Of a stretch of 45,172 nt of DNA, positions 7,213 to 17,308 are shown one piece after another (position 1 is the first letter of the stretch; every line of letters begins with the position of its first letter). The position numbers and the translations under genes are program-made. Origin of the DNA: an uncultured Bacteroidota bacterium (GTDB lineage Bacteria > Bacteroidota > Bacteroidia > Chitinophagales > Chitinophagaceae); contig CADEDV010000010.1 of assembly GCA_902826165.1 (NCBI GenBank), forward strand, positions 1 to 45,172, read 5' to 3'. The notes beneath the pieces are model-generated. The model saw nothing but the letters and a program-made list of their open reading frames with translations. It did no database searches and was not told the DNA's origin.

Positions 7213-8487
7213 TTATTTATATACCACCCCATCCTTCATCACAAACACCACTTTACCAAATACCCTTGCATCTTTTAAAGGATCACCATCCACGGCCACG
7301 ATATCGGCGAGTTTGCCTGCTTCGATGCTGCCGAGTTTATCTTTTTCGCCGAGCAGGTCGGCGGCGCTGATGGTGGCTGATTTAATGGCATCCATGGGTT
7401 TCATACCGGCTTCGATCATATACACAAACTCCAGCCAGTTGAGCCCATGTTTGTACACACCGGCATCGGTACCGAAGGCAATTTTTACCCCGGCTTTATA
7501 GGCTTTGGCAAATGTGCTTTGTATCTGCGGCCCGATCTCCAGGGCTTTGGGCACCACGACGGGTGGATAATAACCGGGGATCTTTGCCGAATCACCCACG
7601 GCTTTACCGGCCGTGATGGTGGGCACATACCAGGTGCCGTATTGTTTGAAGAGGGCAATGGCTTCATCATCCATAAAAGTGCCATGCTCAATAGAATTGA
7701 CACCGGCTTTGACAGCTCTTTTCATGCCTTCGGCACCATGGGCATGCACGGCTACTTTGAATCCATAATCTTTGGCTGTTTTTACAATGGCTTCCAGTTC
7801 ATCTTCAAAGAACTGGGGATTCTTTCCGCTCTTGGCCACACTGAGCACACCACCGGTGGCAGTGATCTTAATAAGGTCGGAACCATCTTTATACCGCTGG
7901 CGAACAGCTTTGCGGCATTCATCGGGTCCGTTGGCCACACCATCTTTGGGACCGGGATCGCCCTGGATATCTTTTTTATAACCATTGGTGGGATCGGCAT
8001 GTCCGCCGGTAGTGGCAATGGATTTACCCGCCGTGAAAATGCGGGGACCTTTGATGAGTCCTTTATTAATAGCATTGCGCAGGGAAATATTGACACCGCT
8101 TCCGCCCAGGTCCCTGACCGTGGTGAAACCGATCATCAGCGTGGTGTCGGCAAACTTCACGGATTGAAAAGCATAATCGGCCGGGTTCAGCGTATAGGTT
8201 TCGATATAGCGGTTGGGATTGGTTTCATGTTCCATATGCACATGCATATCGATCCAGCCCGGGGTGACGGTTTTTGTTTTCAGATCGATGGACCTGTCAT
8301 TTGTACCGGGTTTCGAAAAACCGTTTTCCACAGCGATGATCTTATTTTTTTCGACCACGATGGTCATGTTCTTTTTGGGCTCATCAGCAAGGCCATCAAT
8401 GAGAGAGCCGCACCAGATATAGGTTTTCTGCGAAAAAAGATTGAGGGTGATCAAGAGACTGAGCAGCAGGGTGATGGTTGATTTCAT
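7213..8487 (-). CDS. Exported amidohydrolase (imidazolonepropionase/prolidase-like)
   Basis: I take the ATG at 8487, giving 424 residues that begin with the signal peptide [20 protein letters not shown]; a longer frame to 8556 would bury the signal. The rest is a metal-dependent amidohydrolase of the group that includes imidazolonepropionase-like enzymes and Xaa-Pro dipeptidases. The metal ligands are visible: [11 protein letters not shown], a Lys in [10 protein letters not shown] that would be carboxylated, [17 protein letters not shown] and FGTDAG. The C-terminal beta sandwich ends [12 protein letters not shown]. It should hydrolyse a small amide or dipeptide in the periplasm; the substrate cannot be told. 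It is divergent from pyrG. Confidence 0.88.
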   Translation of the reverse strand: MKSTITLLLSLLITLNLFSQKTYIWCGSLIDGLADEPKKNMTIVVEKNKIIAVENGFSKPGTNDRSIDLKTKTVTPGWIDMHVHMEHETNPNRYIETYTLNPADYAFQSVKFADTTLMIGFTTVRDLGGSGVNISLRNAINKGLIKGPRIFTAGKSIATTGGHADPTNGYKKDIQGDPGPKDGVANGPDECRKAVRQRYKDGSDLIKITATGGVLSVAKSGKNPQFFEDELEAIVKTAKDYGFKVAVHAHGAEGMKRAVKAGVNSIEHGTFMDDEAIALFKQYGTWYVPTITAGKAVGDSAKIPGYYPPVVVPKALEIGPQIQSTFAKAYKAGVKIAFGTDAGVYKHGLNWLEFVYMIEAGMKPMDAIKSATISAADLLGEKDKLGSIEAGKLADIVAVDGDPLKDARVFGKVVFVMKDGVVYK

Positions 8488-8546
8488 GCGTGGTTGATTT
8501 TCCTGACTAAAATACCTGCTTTTTTCCACATGTATCAAGATGGATT

Positions 8547-8576
8547 TTTGAGGCAAGCAAAATTCAATTAGCTTTG
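8547..8576 (+). promoter_or_regulatory. Promoter of pyrG (Bacteroidota type)
   Basis: TTTG at 8547-8550 and TAGCTTTG at 8569-8576 match the -33 and -7 boxes of the primary Bacteroidota sigma factor, with an 18-base spacer. Transcription would start near 8583, leaving a leader of about 165 nt before pyrG. Confidence 0.55.
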
Positions 8577-8743
8577 CATGACCTCCCGGATATTTCTCAT
8601 TTCACTTCCGCTTGGTCAGGATGGGCGAGGCTAAAAATCAGATCATTTTATTGTTTTTTTAATTGCTGCTGAATTTTTGTGCAACAGGTCTTTTTTATTG
8701 TATGAAAATTCAACGGTGACGATTTTGAAATTAATAACCATAG

Positions 8744-10396
<1,653 letters not shown>

Positions 10397-10399
10397 TGA

Positions 10400-10478
10400 G
10401 CCTGGAGTGAATTAGTCTTGAGTCAGGAGTAAAATGAGTGTAAAGGCTCCAGACTCCTGGCTGGCGACTCCCGGCTGA
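10400..10478. repeat. Interleaved inverted repeats and 14-bp direct repeat after pyrG
   Basis: CTGGAG (10402-10407) pairs with CTCCAG (10447-10452), and AGTCAGGAGT (10421-10430) pairs with ACTCCTGGCT (10453-10462). The order of arms would give a pseudoknot. AGACTCCTGGCTGG (10451-10464) is followed directly by CGACTCCCGGCTGA, identical at 11 of 14 positions. The 7-base periodicity recalls the repeat at 2344-2378. Confidence 0.45.
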
Positions 10479-10484
10479 TTACCC

Positions 10485-10492
10485 TATCTTTG
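10485..10492 (+). promoter_or_regulatory. Candidate -7 element for yidC
   Basis: TATCTTTG matches the Bacteroidota -7 box TAnnTTTG and lies 23 bases before the yidC start. No good TTTG box is found about 20 bases upstream, so the promoter is only half supported. Confidence 0.4.
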
Positions 10493-10515
10493 CCGTCTTT
10501 AAATTTTTACTCAGC

Positions 10516-12384
10516 ATGAAGTTTGATCGTAATACCGTCATCGGTTTTGTAGTGTTGGCGGCGCTTTTCTTTGGCTATTTTTATTACAATAACCAGGAAC
10601 AGGCTTCTTTCCAGAAGCAGAAAGCCGAAGAACAGCGTATCAAGGATTCTATCGATGCGGCCAAAGCTCCCAAGATTGATCCGTTAGTCCAAAAAACAGA
10701 TTCTTTAAAAAGTGATTCTATTACCAGCCAGATCAAAGCCGGAGATTTTCCTGTTTCTAAATCGGCTGCTGAGCAACTGGTCTATGCGGAGAATGAAGTT
10801 TTCAAAGTGGCTTTTACCAGCTATGGCGGTCAGCCGAAATGGGTGGAGCTGAAAAAATATAAGAACCAGGACAGTGGCCTGGTAAAACTGGCCGGAACTG
10901 ATTTTGATAAGATCAGTTATACCGTTAATACCGGTGACAAAACCACGGATGAAACGGCGAATCTTTTATTTAGTAAGATCGATTCGGTTAAAAATGCGGA
11001 TGGCAGCACTACTTACTCCTTAAGTACACAATCCAACGACAGTGCCTCTGCGGCTTCCATCACCCACCAGTTTACCGTGAAGAAGAACGATTATATGATC
11101 GATTTTTCGGTGAAGATGAAAGGGGCTGATAAATTATTAACAGGCGGTACGATGAATCTTTCCTGGCAGTACACTGCTGCACAACAGGAATCATCTGTGT
11201 CGTATGAAAGAGAGAATACCCAGGTAGGCTATGTGCTGGATGATGAATTTGATTATCATACCATCGCTAAAACAAACGATAAGGTATTTGATGATAAAGT
11301 GAAATGGGTGGGAGTGCGGCAGCGGTTCTTCTTTACCATACTGGTGGCAAAAAACAATTTTTCTTCTGGTAAGATAGAATGGAGCATTCCATCTTCTACG
11401 GATACGAATATCATTGTACAGTCAACCACTAATCTGAAAGTGGCTGTGCCCGTGCAAAGTGAAGCCGGGGCTGATTTCAGTATTTATTATGGTCCTTCGG
11501 ACTATCATAAGCTGAAAAAGTATGACATGAAATTTGAGCAATTGGTTAACCTTGGCCAGGGTATCTATTCGTTTGTACGTCCGCTGAACAAATATTTCAT
11601 GCTCCCGATCTTTGATTTTATCCGGGGCTTTGTCAGCAACTACGGACTTGTGATCGCCTTGCTTACCTTATTGATCAGGTTACTGATTTCACCATTAACG
11701 TATTCCAGTTACCTGAGTGGTGCCAAGATGAAAGCTTTGCGTCCGGAGATCGCCAAATTAAAAGAGAAGTTCGGTGATGATCAGCAACAGATCAGCGTGG
11801 AGCAGATGAAACTGTTCCGGGAAGCCGGGGTGAATCCGCTGGGTGGTTGTATACCGGCTTTATTGCAGATACCGATCTTCTTTGCCTTATTCAGTTTCTT
11901 TAATTCGGAAGTAGGACTTCGGGGAGCGGAATTTTTATGGTCCAGCGACCTGTCTGCACCGGATATGGTGATCCAGTTTGGAGATATTCCGGTGATCAGC
12001 TTTTTGTTCGGTAATCACATCAGTATGTTTAACGTAACAGCTGTTATTACCAGTTTCCTGATCTCTGTTTACAGTATGAGCATGACACCGGATCAGAGCA
12101 ACCCGGTAATGAAGTATTTGCCTTATATCTTCCCGATCTTCCTGTTGTTCTTCTTTAACAGGCTGCCTTCCGGCCTGACCTGGTATTATACGGTATCTAA
12201 CCTGATCACCTTGTTACTCCAGTTTGTGATCCAGAATTATATCATTGATCATGATAAGATACTGGCCAAGATTGAAGCCAACCGGAAAAAGCCGAAAACC
12301 AAATCGAAATGGCAGGAACGGATGGAACAGATGCAGGAGCAGCAGAAACAGATGAAAGAGATGCAGAAAAAGAATAAAAGATAA
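10516..12384 (+). CDS. yidC: Membrane protein insertase YidC
   Basis: A 622-residue insertase that places proteins in the inner membrane, alone or with SecYEG. The N-terminal anchor TVIGFVVLAALFFGYFYY is followed by a charged linker and a large periplasmic beta domain (about residues 80-350). The conserved five-helix core begins near residue 370 and includes LLIRLLISPLTYSSYLSG and the motif GVNPLGGCIPALLQIPIFFA. The last 40 residues are a long, basic, glutamine- and lysine-rich tail (MQEQQKQMKEMQKKNKR), which in other YidC proteins helps bind ribosomes. Length fits the Bacteroidota family. It is followed by a strong terminator at 12410-12443. Confidence 0.97.
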   Translation: MKFDRNTVIGFVVLAALFFGYFYYNNQEQASFQKQKAEEQRIKDSIDAAKAPKIDPLVQKTDSLKSDSITSQIKAGDFPVSKSAAEQLVYAENEVFKVAFTSYGGQPKWVELKKYKNQDSGLVKLAGTDFDKISYTVNTGDKTTDETANLLFSKIDSVKNADGSTTYSLSTQSNDSASAASITHQFTVKKNDYMIDFSVKMKGADKLLTGGTMNLSWQYTAAQQESSVSYERENTQVGYVLDDEFDYHTIAKTNDKVFDDKVKWVGVRQRFFFTILVAKNNFSSGKIEWSIPSSTDTNIIVQSTTNLKVAVPVQSEAGADFSIYYGPSDYHKLKKYDMKFEQLVNLGQGIYSFVRPLNKYFMLPIFDFIRGFVSNYGLVIALLTLLIRLLISPLTYSSYLSGAKMKALRPEIAKLKEKFGDDQQQISVEQMKLFREAGVNPLGGCIPALLQIPIFFALFSFFNSEVGLRGAEFLWSSDLSAPDMVIQFGDIPVISFLFGNHISMFNVTAVITSFLISVYSMSMTPDQSNPVMKYLPYIFPIFLLFFFNRLPSGLTWYYTVSNLITLLLQFVIQNYIIDHDKILAKIEANRKKPKTKSKWQERMEQMQEQQKQMKEMQKKNKR

Positions 12385-12409
12385 ACTTCGTTAAAGTACT
12401 CATAAGAAG

Positions 12410-12443
12410 ATCCGGGATTGGCCAGCAGCCACCCGGATTTTTT
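12410..12443 (+). terminator. Rho-independent terminator of yidC
   Basis: ATCCGGG (12410-12416) pairs with CCCGGAT (12432-12438), and the arm runs into six consecutive T residues. It sits 26 bases after the yidC stop. Confidence 0.8.
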
Positions 12444-12507
12444 CATTACGCAACTTATTGTCTAATTTGGCACGTCTTTTTGTTATACTAACCAGATACA
12501 ACTTACC

Positions 12508-13164
12508 ATGAAAAAAATAACGGCTATATCCTTAATGATGGTTGCAGTAATGCTCTCTTCTGTGCTGTATGCGCAAAAGCGGTTAACGGAGGCCACTATC
12601 TCTTATGACATTGTTATTAATACCAATAATGCACAACCCCAGGCGGCTGACCTGCTGGATGGAGCCACGAGTGTGATTTATCTGAAAGGAAATTCCAGCC
12701 GTTCAGAAATGATCAGTTCGCTGGGCACACAGTCAACCATTATTGATGGTAAGACAGGAAATGTAACCGTGCTGAAGGATTATGGTGAACAGAAATACAT
12801 GATCAATATGACCGCTGCCAACTGGAAAGAGTCCAATAAAAAATATGAAGGCATTGTGTTTACCTATGTGGAAGAATATAAAACAATTGCCGGGTATAAT
12901 TGCCAGAAAGCGATTGGTAAACTGGCCGACAGTACCAGCTTTACAGTATATTTTACCAAAGAACTTGTTCCGGTGAATAAGGATTTTCAATACCTGAATA
13001 AGAATCTCCCCGGGCTGGCTATGCAGTATGAGGCGGCAATGGGTAAAATGATGGTTACGTACACGGTTTCAAATATCAGCTTTAACCCGGTGGCACAAAT
13101 AAAATTTGACCTGCCTAAATCAGGTTACAGGGTGATGACCTATGCGGAAAGCAGGGGAAATTAA
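12508..13164 (+). CDS. Exported GLPGLI/DUF4412-like protein
   Basis: A 218-residue protein with signal peptide MKKITAISLMMVAVMLSS and a probable cleavage after LYAQ. The mature part shows repeated beta strands: TEATISYDIVINT, VIYLKGNSSRSEM, QSTIIDGKTGNVTVL and TIAGYNCQKAIGKL. Near the C-terminus it has NLPGLAMQYE, a variant of the GLPGLI signature of a family widespread in Bacteroidota; the YISYDIVI opening also resembles DUF4412. Both families are periplasmic or outer-membrane associated and of unknown function. It converges on the small exported protein at 13161-13520, overlapping its stop by four bases. Confidence 0.72.
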   Translation: MKKITAISLMMVAVMLSSVLYAQKRLTEATISYDIVINTNNAQPQAADLLDGATSVIYLKGNSSRSEMISSLGTQSTIIDGKTGNVTVLKDYGEQKYMINMTAANWKESNKKYEGIVFTYVEEYKTIAGYNCQKAIGKLADSTSFTVYFTKELVPVNKDFQYLNKNLPGLAMQYEAAMGKMMVTYTVSNISFNPVAQIKFDLPKSGYRVMTYAESRGN

Positions 13165-13520
13165 TTATGGCGAAATTGCCTGTTGCTGATGTCAACCTTA
13201 ACGTTGGGCAGCAATACTTTCTTCTTCAGGGGAACGATATAAGTTGTATTTCCTTTCTGGTAAGTAAGAACCGTGTTCAGGCTTACAAAGTTTTGCGCCT
13301 GGGTATTGATGACCTGGCTACCCCTGAAATTATAACCGGAACGGAGGGAGAACGAGGTTGTAGTTGCTTTATTGGTCAGCAGGGATTTACCGGGCTTGCT
13401 CTTTTTTACCCGGCCGTCTCCCAGCGTTGCAAAAGCAGCAACAGTTGTGAGGCTGATCAAAGCAATGACCGCCAGCGTCCTTCCGGGGAACTTAAATGAT
13501 ATGTGCTTCTTGTTTTCCAA
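13161..13520 (-). CDS. Small exported protein of unknown function
   Basis: A 119-residue protein whose start MENKKHISFKFPGRTLAVIA leads into a hydrophobic segment ending in VAAFAT, a likely signal peptide or anchor. The mature part is basic, with TTSFSLRSGYNFRGSQVI and NTTYIVPLKKKVLLPNVKV, and no known domain. Its stop overlaps the stop of the convergent GLPGLI-like gene (TTAA at 13161-13164 serves both strands). The opposite frame across it (13167-13499) lacks a signal or any protein-like feature, so the minus strand is preferred. Confidence 0.6.
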   Translation of the reverse strand: MENKKHISFKFPGRTLAVIALISLTTVAAFATLGDGRVKKSKPGKSLLTNKATTTSFSLRSGYNFRGSQVINTQAQNFVSLNTVLTYQKGNTTYIVPLKKKVLLPNVKVDISNRQFRHN

Positions 13521-13606
13521 TGCGGGACAAAGATAACTTCAAAAATGGGAATTTAACAAACCGTTTATCCAGAACTTTAATAGATGTTTAACGCTGTTTT
13601 TACTGA

Positions 13607-13635
13607 TTTGTTACGCCGGGAGTGAACTATTTTTG
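13607..13635 (+). promoter_or_regulatory. Candidate promoter of the TPR gene
   Basis: TTTG at 13607-13610 and TATTTTTG at 13628-13635 match the Bacteroidota boxes with a 17-base spacer. The implied leader to the ATG at 13785 is about 145 nt. The rest of the gap 13521-13784 shows nothing else. Confidence 0.5.
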
Positions 13636-13784
13636 CCCGATTTTACACAGCTGGGGAAAACTACCCGGTTTAATTTTCAGGTATTTTGAATTAACTTGTT
13701 GTAAATAAATATTTCAGGGGGCAAAGGGATTTTGCTGTCTGACTGGCTCTTTAAAAGTTTTAGCTCATTAAAAGTCCGGAATTC

Positions 13785-15206
13785 ATGAAAGAAAATCAAC
13801 ACCGGGAGAACCGGGAAGAGATCCGAGAACTGCTCAAACGATACGAAAATCTCAAAAATGGCCGCCAGCACTCATTTATCGAAGAAGATGCATTTGAAAA
13901 AATAATTGACTATTTCCAGGAAAATGAAGACCTGACCAGGGCTTCTGAAGCAGCAGATTTTGCCATGGAGCAATATCCCTATTCCTCCCTATTGCTGATC
14001 AAAAAAGCAGATATACTTGTTGCTTCCCGGAATTATAAAAAAGCCCTGCTGATACTGGAGCAGGCCGAACTGCTGGACAGCGGTGATATCAACCTCTATA
14101 TACTAAAAACAGATATATTTCTTGCACTCGATCAGCAGGAAAAAGCGGTGGTATTGTTGCAGGAGGCACTGACGCTGTTTGAAGGAGAAGAAAGGCTGGA
14201 ACTGTTATTTGAACTGGCCGATGTATATGATGATTATGAAGAGTTCGATAAAGTATTTGATTGCCTGAAACTCATCCTGGAGGATGATCCCACCAATGAG
14301 GAGGCCTTGTATAAAATATGTTTCTGGACAGATTTTACCGGCCGCAACGAAGAGAGCATCCGCCTGCACCAGCAGATCATTGATGAATATCCCTACAGTG
14401 AATTGGCCTGGTTCAACCTGGCAGCATCTTACCAGGGATTAAAACTGTATGAAAAAGCAATTGATGCCTACCAGTATGCGATCACCATTGATGAAAAATT
14501 TGATTATGCCTACCGGAATATGGGCGATGCTTATATCCGTCTCAGGAAATACAAGGAAGCTATTGAAGCATTGGAAAAGGTGAATGAACTGGCAAAGCCG
14601 GAAGATGTGATCTTTGAAGCTCTTGGCCATTGTTATGACAGGCTGAAGAATTTTGCCCAGGCCCGGTTCTATTATCGCAAGGCTTCGCATATGCGGCAGG
14701 ACGACAGCAAGCTTTTTTACAAGATCGCCTGTACCTATTATAATGAAGGGCAATGGGAGAGCTGTTGCAAACAATTGGAACAGGCAATGAAGATACACCG
14801 CCTGCAGTCGGAATATAATTTATTGATGGGGGAAAGTAAATTGAAACTGGAGCAGTACAAAGATGCTGTGCAGTATTTTTCCAATGTGGTAAGAATAAAA
14901 CCAAAAAATGCCACCGGTTGGGAAGCCTTGATCCGCTGCCTGCACACAGCAGGTTATTTTGAAGAAGGCCTCGAACAGGTGCAGGTAGCTGCAGAAGTGA
15001 CCGGTAATAAGCCCATTTTTATTTTCTATAAGTCGGCTTTGCTGATGGCCATGGGAAAAACAAAGGAGGCTTTATTACAATTAGAAAAAGGGATGGAAAA
15101 ATCTCCAAAGCTGCTGAAGAAATTCATAGAGCTCAATCCTGCTGTTTTACAAAATCAGTCAGTAGTTGATATCCTGGCCCGGTTCAAACGAAAAAGATCG
15201 ATCTGA
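13785..15206 (+). CDS. Tetratricopeptide repeat protein
   Basis: The 473 residues are almost entirely helical TPR units, with no signal peptide, so it is probably cytoplasmic. Typical units are SELAWFNLAASYQGLKLYEK, FDYAYRNMGDAYIRLRKYKE and IFEALGHCYDRLKNFAQA. About ten repeats of 34 residues can be counted from residue 50 to the end. TPR arrays are protein-binding scaffolds; no enzymatic domain is attached, so the partner cannot be told. The N-terminus is strongly charged (KENQHRENREEIRELLKR). It precedes the ComA-like gene by 113 bases, with a hairpin and a new -7 box between them, so the two are probably separate units. Confidence 0.85.
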   Translation: MKENQHRENREEIRELLKRYENLKNGRQHSFIEEDAFEKIIDYFQENEDLTRASEAADFAMEQYPYSSLLLIKKADILVASRNYKKALLILEQAELLDSGDINLYILKTDIFLALDQQEKAVVLLQEALTLFEGEERLELLFELADVYDDYEEFDKVFDCLKLILEDDPTNEEALYKICFWTDFTGRNEESIRLHQQIIDEYPYSELAWFNLAASYQGLKLYEKAIDAYQYAITIDEKFDYAYRNMGDAYIRLRKYKEAIEALEKVNELAKPEDVIFEALGHCYDRLKNFAQARFYYRKASHMRQDDSKLFYKIACTYYNEGQWESCCKQLEQAMKIHRLQSEYNLLMGESKLKLEQYKDAVQYFSNVVRIKPKNATGWEALIRCLHTAGYFEEGLEQVQVAAEVTGNKPIFIFYKSALLMAMGKTKEALLQLEKGMEKSPKLLKKFIELNPAVLQNQSVVDILARFKRKRSI

Positions 15207-15232
15207 ACAGGTAACTGCATGGAGTGCTTGTG

Positions 15233-15250
15233 TCAGCAGTACTCTGCTGA
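15233..15250 (+). terminator. Hairpin between the TPR gene and the ComA-like gene
   Basis: TCAGCAG (15233-15239) and CTGCTGA (15244-15250) form a perfect 7-bp stem with loop TACT, 27 bases after the TPR stop. The T-run begins only ten bases later (15261-15265) and belongs to a promoter box, so termination is possible but weak. Confidence 0.35.
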
Positions 15251-15258
15251 ATCTTCCC

Positions 15259-15266
15259 TATTTTTG
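15259..15266 (+). promoter_or_regulatory. Candidate -7 element for comA-aroE
   Basis: TATTTTTG matches TAnnTTTG and is followed by GC-rich sequence as at other promoters here. The start codon is 53 bases downstream. No proper -33 box is visible. Confidence 0.4.
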
Positions 15267-15319
15267 CCCGCCGGTTGATAAAGCCGGCTCTCCATTTTGA
15301 ACATCAAATATGTACATGT

Positions 15320-16093
15320 ATGAATTTTAATCTGTCGCAGATTCCTGATCGTATTGCAAAGCCTCGTTTATCAGGATTGACCATGGTTATGGACAAAGGA
15401 TTGAGTGTTAATGAAGCAAAGAATTTTATGAGTGTATCTCATCCCCATGTGGATATTGTAAAACTCGGATTCGGAACTTCCTTTGTAACCCCCAACCTGG
15501 CAGAGAAACTCGAAGTGTACCGTTCCTATAATATCCCGATCTATTTCGGGGGAACCCTGTTTGAAGCCTTCTTGATCCGTAACCAGTTTGACGACTATAT
15601 ATCGGTGTGCAAAGAGTATGGTATCAGTTATATGGAAGTGAGTGACGGCTCCATCACTATTCCGCATGCTGAGAAATGCGGGTATATTGAAAAATTAACG
15701 AAACACGGTACGGTATTGAGCGAAGTGGGTAGTAAAGACGCTGCACATATCATTCCTCCTTATAAATGGATTGAACTGATGCGGGCTGAACTGGAAGCCG
15801 GCTCCACCTATGTTATTGCAGAAGCAAGAGAGGCTGGTAATGTGGGTATCTACCGGGGTAGCGGAGAAGTAAGAGAAGGCCTCGTGCAGGAGATACTGAC
15901 ACAGATACCCGGCGAAAAGATCATCTGGGAAGCACCGCAAAAAGCTCAGCAATTATATTTTATTGAATTATTAGGCTGCAATGCCAACCTCGGCAATATT
16001 GCTCCCACCGAAGTGATCCCGCTGGAAGCGATGCGTATCGGTTTGCGAGGCGACACCTTCAGTTTATACCTTGATAAAAAAGAAAATGCCTGA
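15320..16093 (+). CDS. comA: ComA-family phosphosulfolactate synthase
   Basis: I use the ATG at 15320, giving 257 residues (MNFNLSQIPDRIAKPRLSG); the frame to 15275 adds an unconserved leader. The sequence follows the ComA family of (beta/alpha)8 barrels, with VDIVKLGFGTSFVTPN, IYFGGTLFEAF, YMEVSDGSITIP, VLSEVGSKD, YVIAEAREAGNVG and IIWEAPQK. ComA joins sulfite to phosphoenolpyruvate to give phosphosulfolactate, the first step to coenzyme M in methanogens. A Bacteroidota cell does not make coenzyme M; a route to sulfolactate, cysteate or sulfonolipids is a reasonable inference. Its stop overlaps the aroE start by one base (TGATG), so the two are translationally coupled. Confidence 0.85.
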   Translation: MNFNLSQIPDRIAKPRLSGLTMVMDKGLSVNEAKNFMSVSHPHVDIVKLGFGTSFVTPNLAEKLEVYRSYNIPIYFGGTLFEAFLIRNQFDDYISVCKEYGISYMEVSDGSITIPHAEKCGYIEKLTKHGTVLSEVGSKDAAHIIPPYKWIELMRAELEAGSTYVIAEAREAGNVGIYRGSGEVREGLVQEILTQIPGEKIIWEAPQKAQQLYFIELLGCNANLGNIAPTEVIPLEAMRIGLRGDTFSLYLDKKENA

Positions 16094-16827
16094 TGCGGCG
16101 CTACGGACTGATCGGTTATCCTTTGGCTCAATCTTTCTCCAAAAAATATTTTGATGAGAAGTTTGACAAAGAAGGATTGACAGATTGCCGCTTTGACAAT
16201 TTTCCCATTGCCTCTATTGATGAATTAATACCGGAAGTATTGGTTCCATATCCTGATCTTTGCGGGCTGGCAGTTACGATACCCTATAAGCAACAGGTAT
16301 TCCCCTTTCTTCATTCCACTGCTAATATTCCCGAAGGTCTGACCGCCTGTAACTGCATTAAGATCATTGATGGAAAACTATATGGTTACAACACGGATTA
16401 TATCGGCTTTGAAAAAAGTTTTGCTCCTTTCCTGAAGCCGCATCATACAAGAGCATTGGTATTGGGTAATGGCGGCGCAACGGCTGCCGTGATCTATGTA
16501 TTGAAACAACTGGATATCGGTTACGATATTGTCAGCCGCCGTATCCACGATCAGTCAACACTTACTTATACTGATATTGATAAAAAGACAATGGAGGAAA
16601 ATACAGTGATCATCAATACAACTCCGTTGGGCATGTTTCCTGCTAATGATAGTTGCCCGGCAATCCCGTATGAATTCATTACCCGCAGGCATTTTCTATA
16701 TGATGTGGTATATAATCCGGCAAAAACATTGTTTCTTCAACAGGGAGAGGAGCGGGGAGCTGCTATCAAGAATGGTGCTGATATGCTGGTACTGCAGGCA
16801 GAAGAGAACTGGCGCATTTGGAACTGA
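16093..16827 (+). CDS. aroE: Shikimate dehydrogenase
   Basis: This 244-residue enzyme reduces 3-dehydroshikimate to shikimate with NADPH in the aromatic amino acid pathway. The substrate site is visible in RYGLIGYPLAQSFSKKYF (the SxS motif appears as AQSFS) and in LAVTIPYKQQV with the catalytic Lys. The NADP loop reads ALVLGNGGATAAV, and NTTPLGMFP and NGADMLVLQAEENW complete the family pattern. It is shorter than the E. coli enzyme (272 residues), as is usual in Bacteroidota. It overlaps the ComA gene by one base and converges on the thioesterase gene with only two bases between stops. Confidence 0.95.
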   Translation: MRRYGLIGYPLAQSFSKKYFDEKFDKEGLTDCRFDNFPIASIDELIPEVLVPYPDLCGLAVTIPYKQQVFPFLHSTANIPEGLTACNCIKIIDGKLYGYNTDYIGFEKSFAPFLKPHHTRALVLGNGGATAAVIYVLKQLDIGYDIVSRRIHDQSTLTYTDIDKKTMEENTVIINTTPLGMFPANDSCPAIPYEFITRRHFLYDVVYNPAKTLFLQQGEERGAAIKNGADMLVLQAEENWRIWN

Positions 16828-16829
16828 AA

Positions 16830-17261
16830 TTAAGGGTTTAGTTTTTTCCTTGCCTCTTCCGGGACTGCTGCAATTTTTTTCTTCTCATAATCATAGCAGA
16901 TCATCCCTGTCTTAGCCAATGCAACAGTTGTTTTTTTACCGGCTGTTACTTTCTCCAGCAAATAATATAATTCAAAACCCACTTTTGAAAAAGCAGTAGC
17001 AGTTACTGATGCGATCACCGTGTCTCCGTAGAATAATTCGCTTTTGAATTCGATGCCCACATCACTCATGATCATACCCACGCCGGCAAACTCCATTTCT
17101 GAATAACCATAATGTGCCAGGAATTGCATTCTTGCTTCATGAATGATCGATAAGACGGCATCATTGCCCACATGCTTGCCGTAATTAAGGTCCGTAATAC
17201 GGACAGGTATATTTGTTGAAAAACTGAATGTGGCAGGCAGGTCGATCTTTATCCGGGCCAT
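16830..17261 (-). CDS. Hotdog-fold acyl-CoA thioesterase (4HBT-like)
   Basis: A 143-residue single hotdog domain. The pattern VRITDLNYGKHVGNDAVLSI holds the catalytic-type Asp and His-Asn of the 4-hydroxybenzoyl-CoA thioesterase family, followed by HEARMQFLAHYGY. Later strands IEFKSELFYGDTVIASV, GFELYYLLEKV and VALAKTGMICYDYE complete the fold. Such proteins hydrolyse acyl-CoA thioesters in the cytoplasm; the acyl chain preferred here cannot be told. It is single and convergent with aroE. Confidence 0.85.
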   Translation of the reverse strand: MARIKIDLPATFSFSTNIPVRITDLNYGKHVGNDAVLSIIHEARMQFLAHYGYSEMEFAGVGMIMSDVGIEFKSELFYGDTVIASVTATAFSKVGFELYYLLEKVTAGKKTTVALAKTGMICYDYEKKKIAAVPEEARKKLNP

Positions 17262-17308
17262 GAATCGTAGTTTGAATAAAATTAAGGAAAACAGTATTGA
17301 AGAACAGC

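Noticed and set aside
7447..8481. Long 344-codon open frame opposite the amidohydrolase gene
   Set aside because: It is the complement of a clear amidohydrolase with metal motifs and signal peptide; the composition (rich in Gly, Phe, His, Ile) is typical of an antisense shadow.
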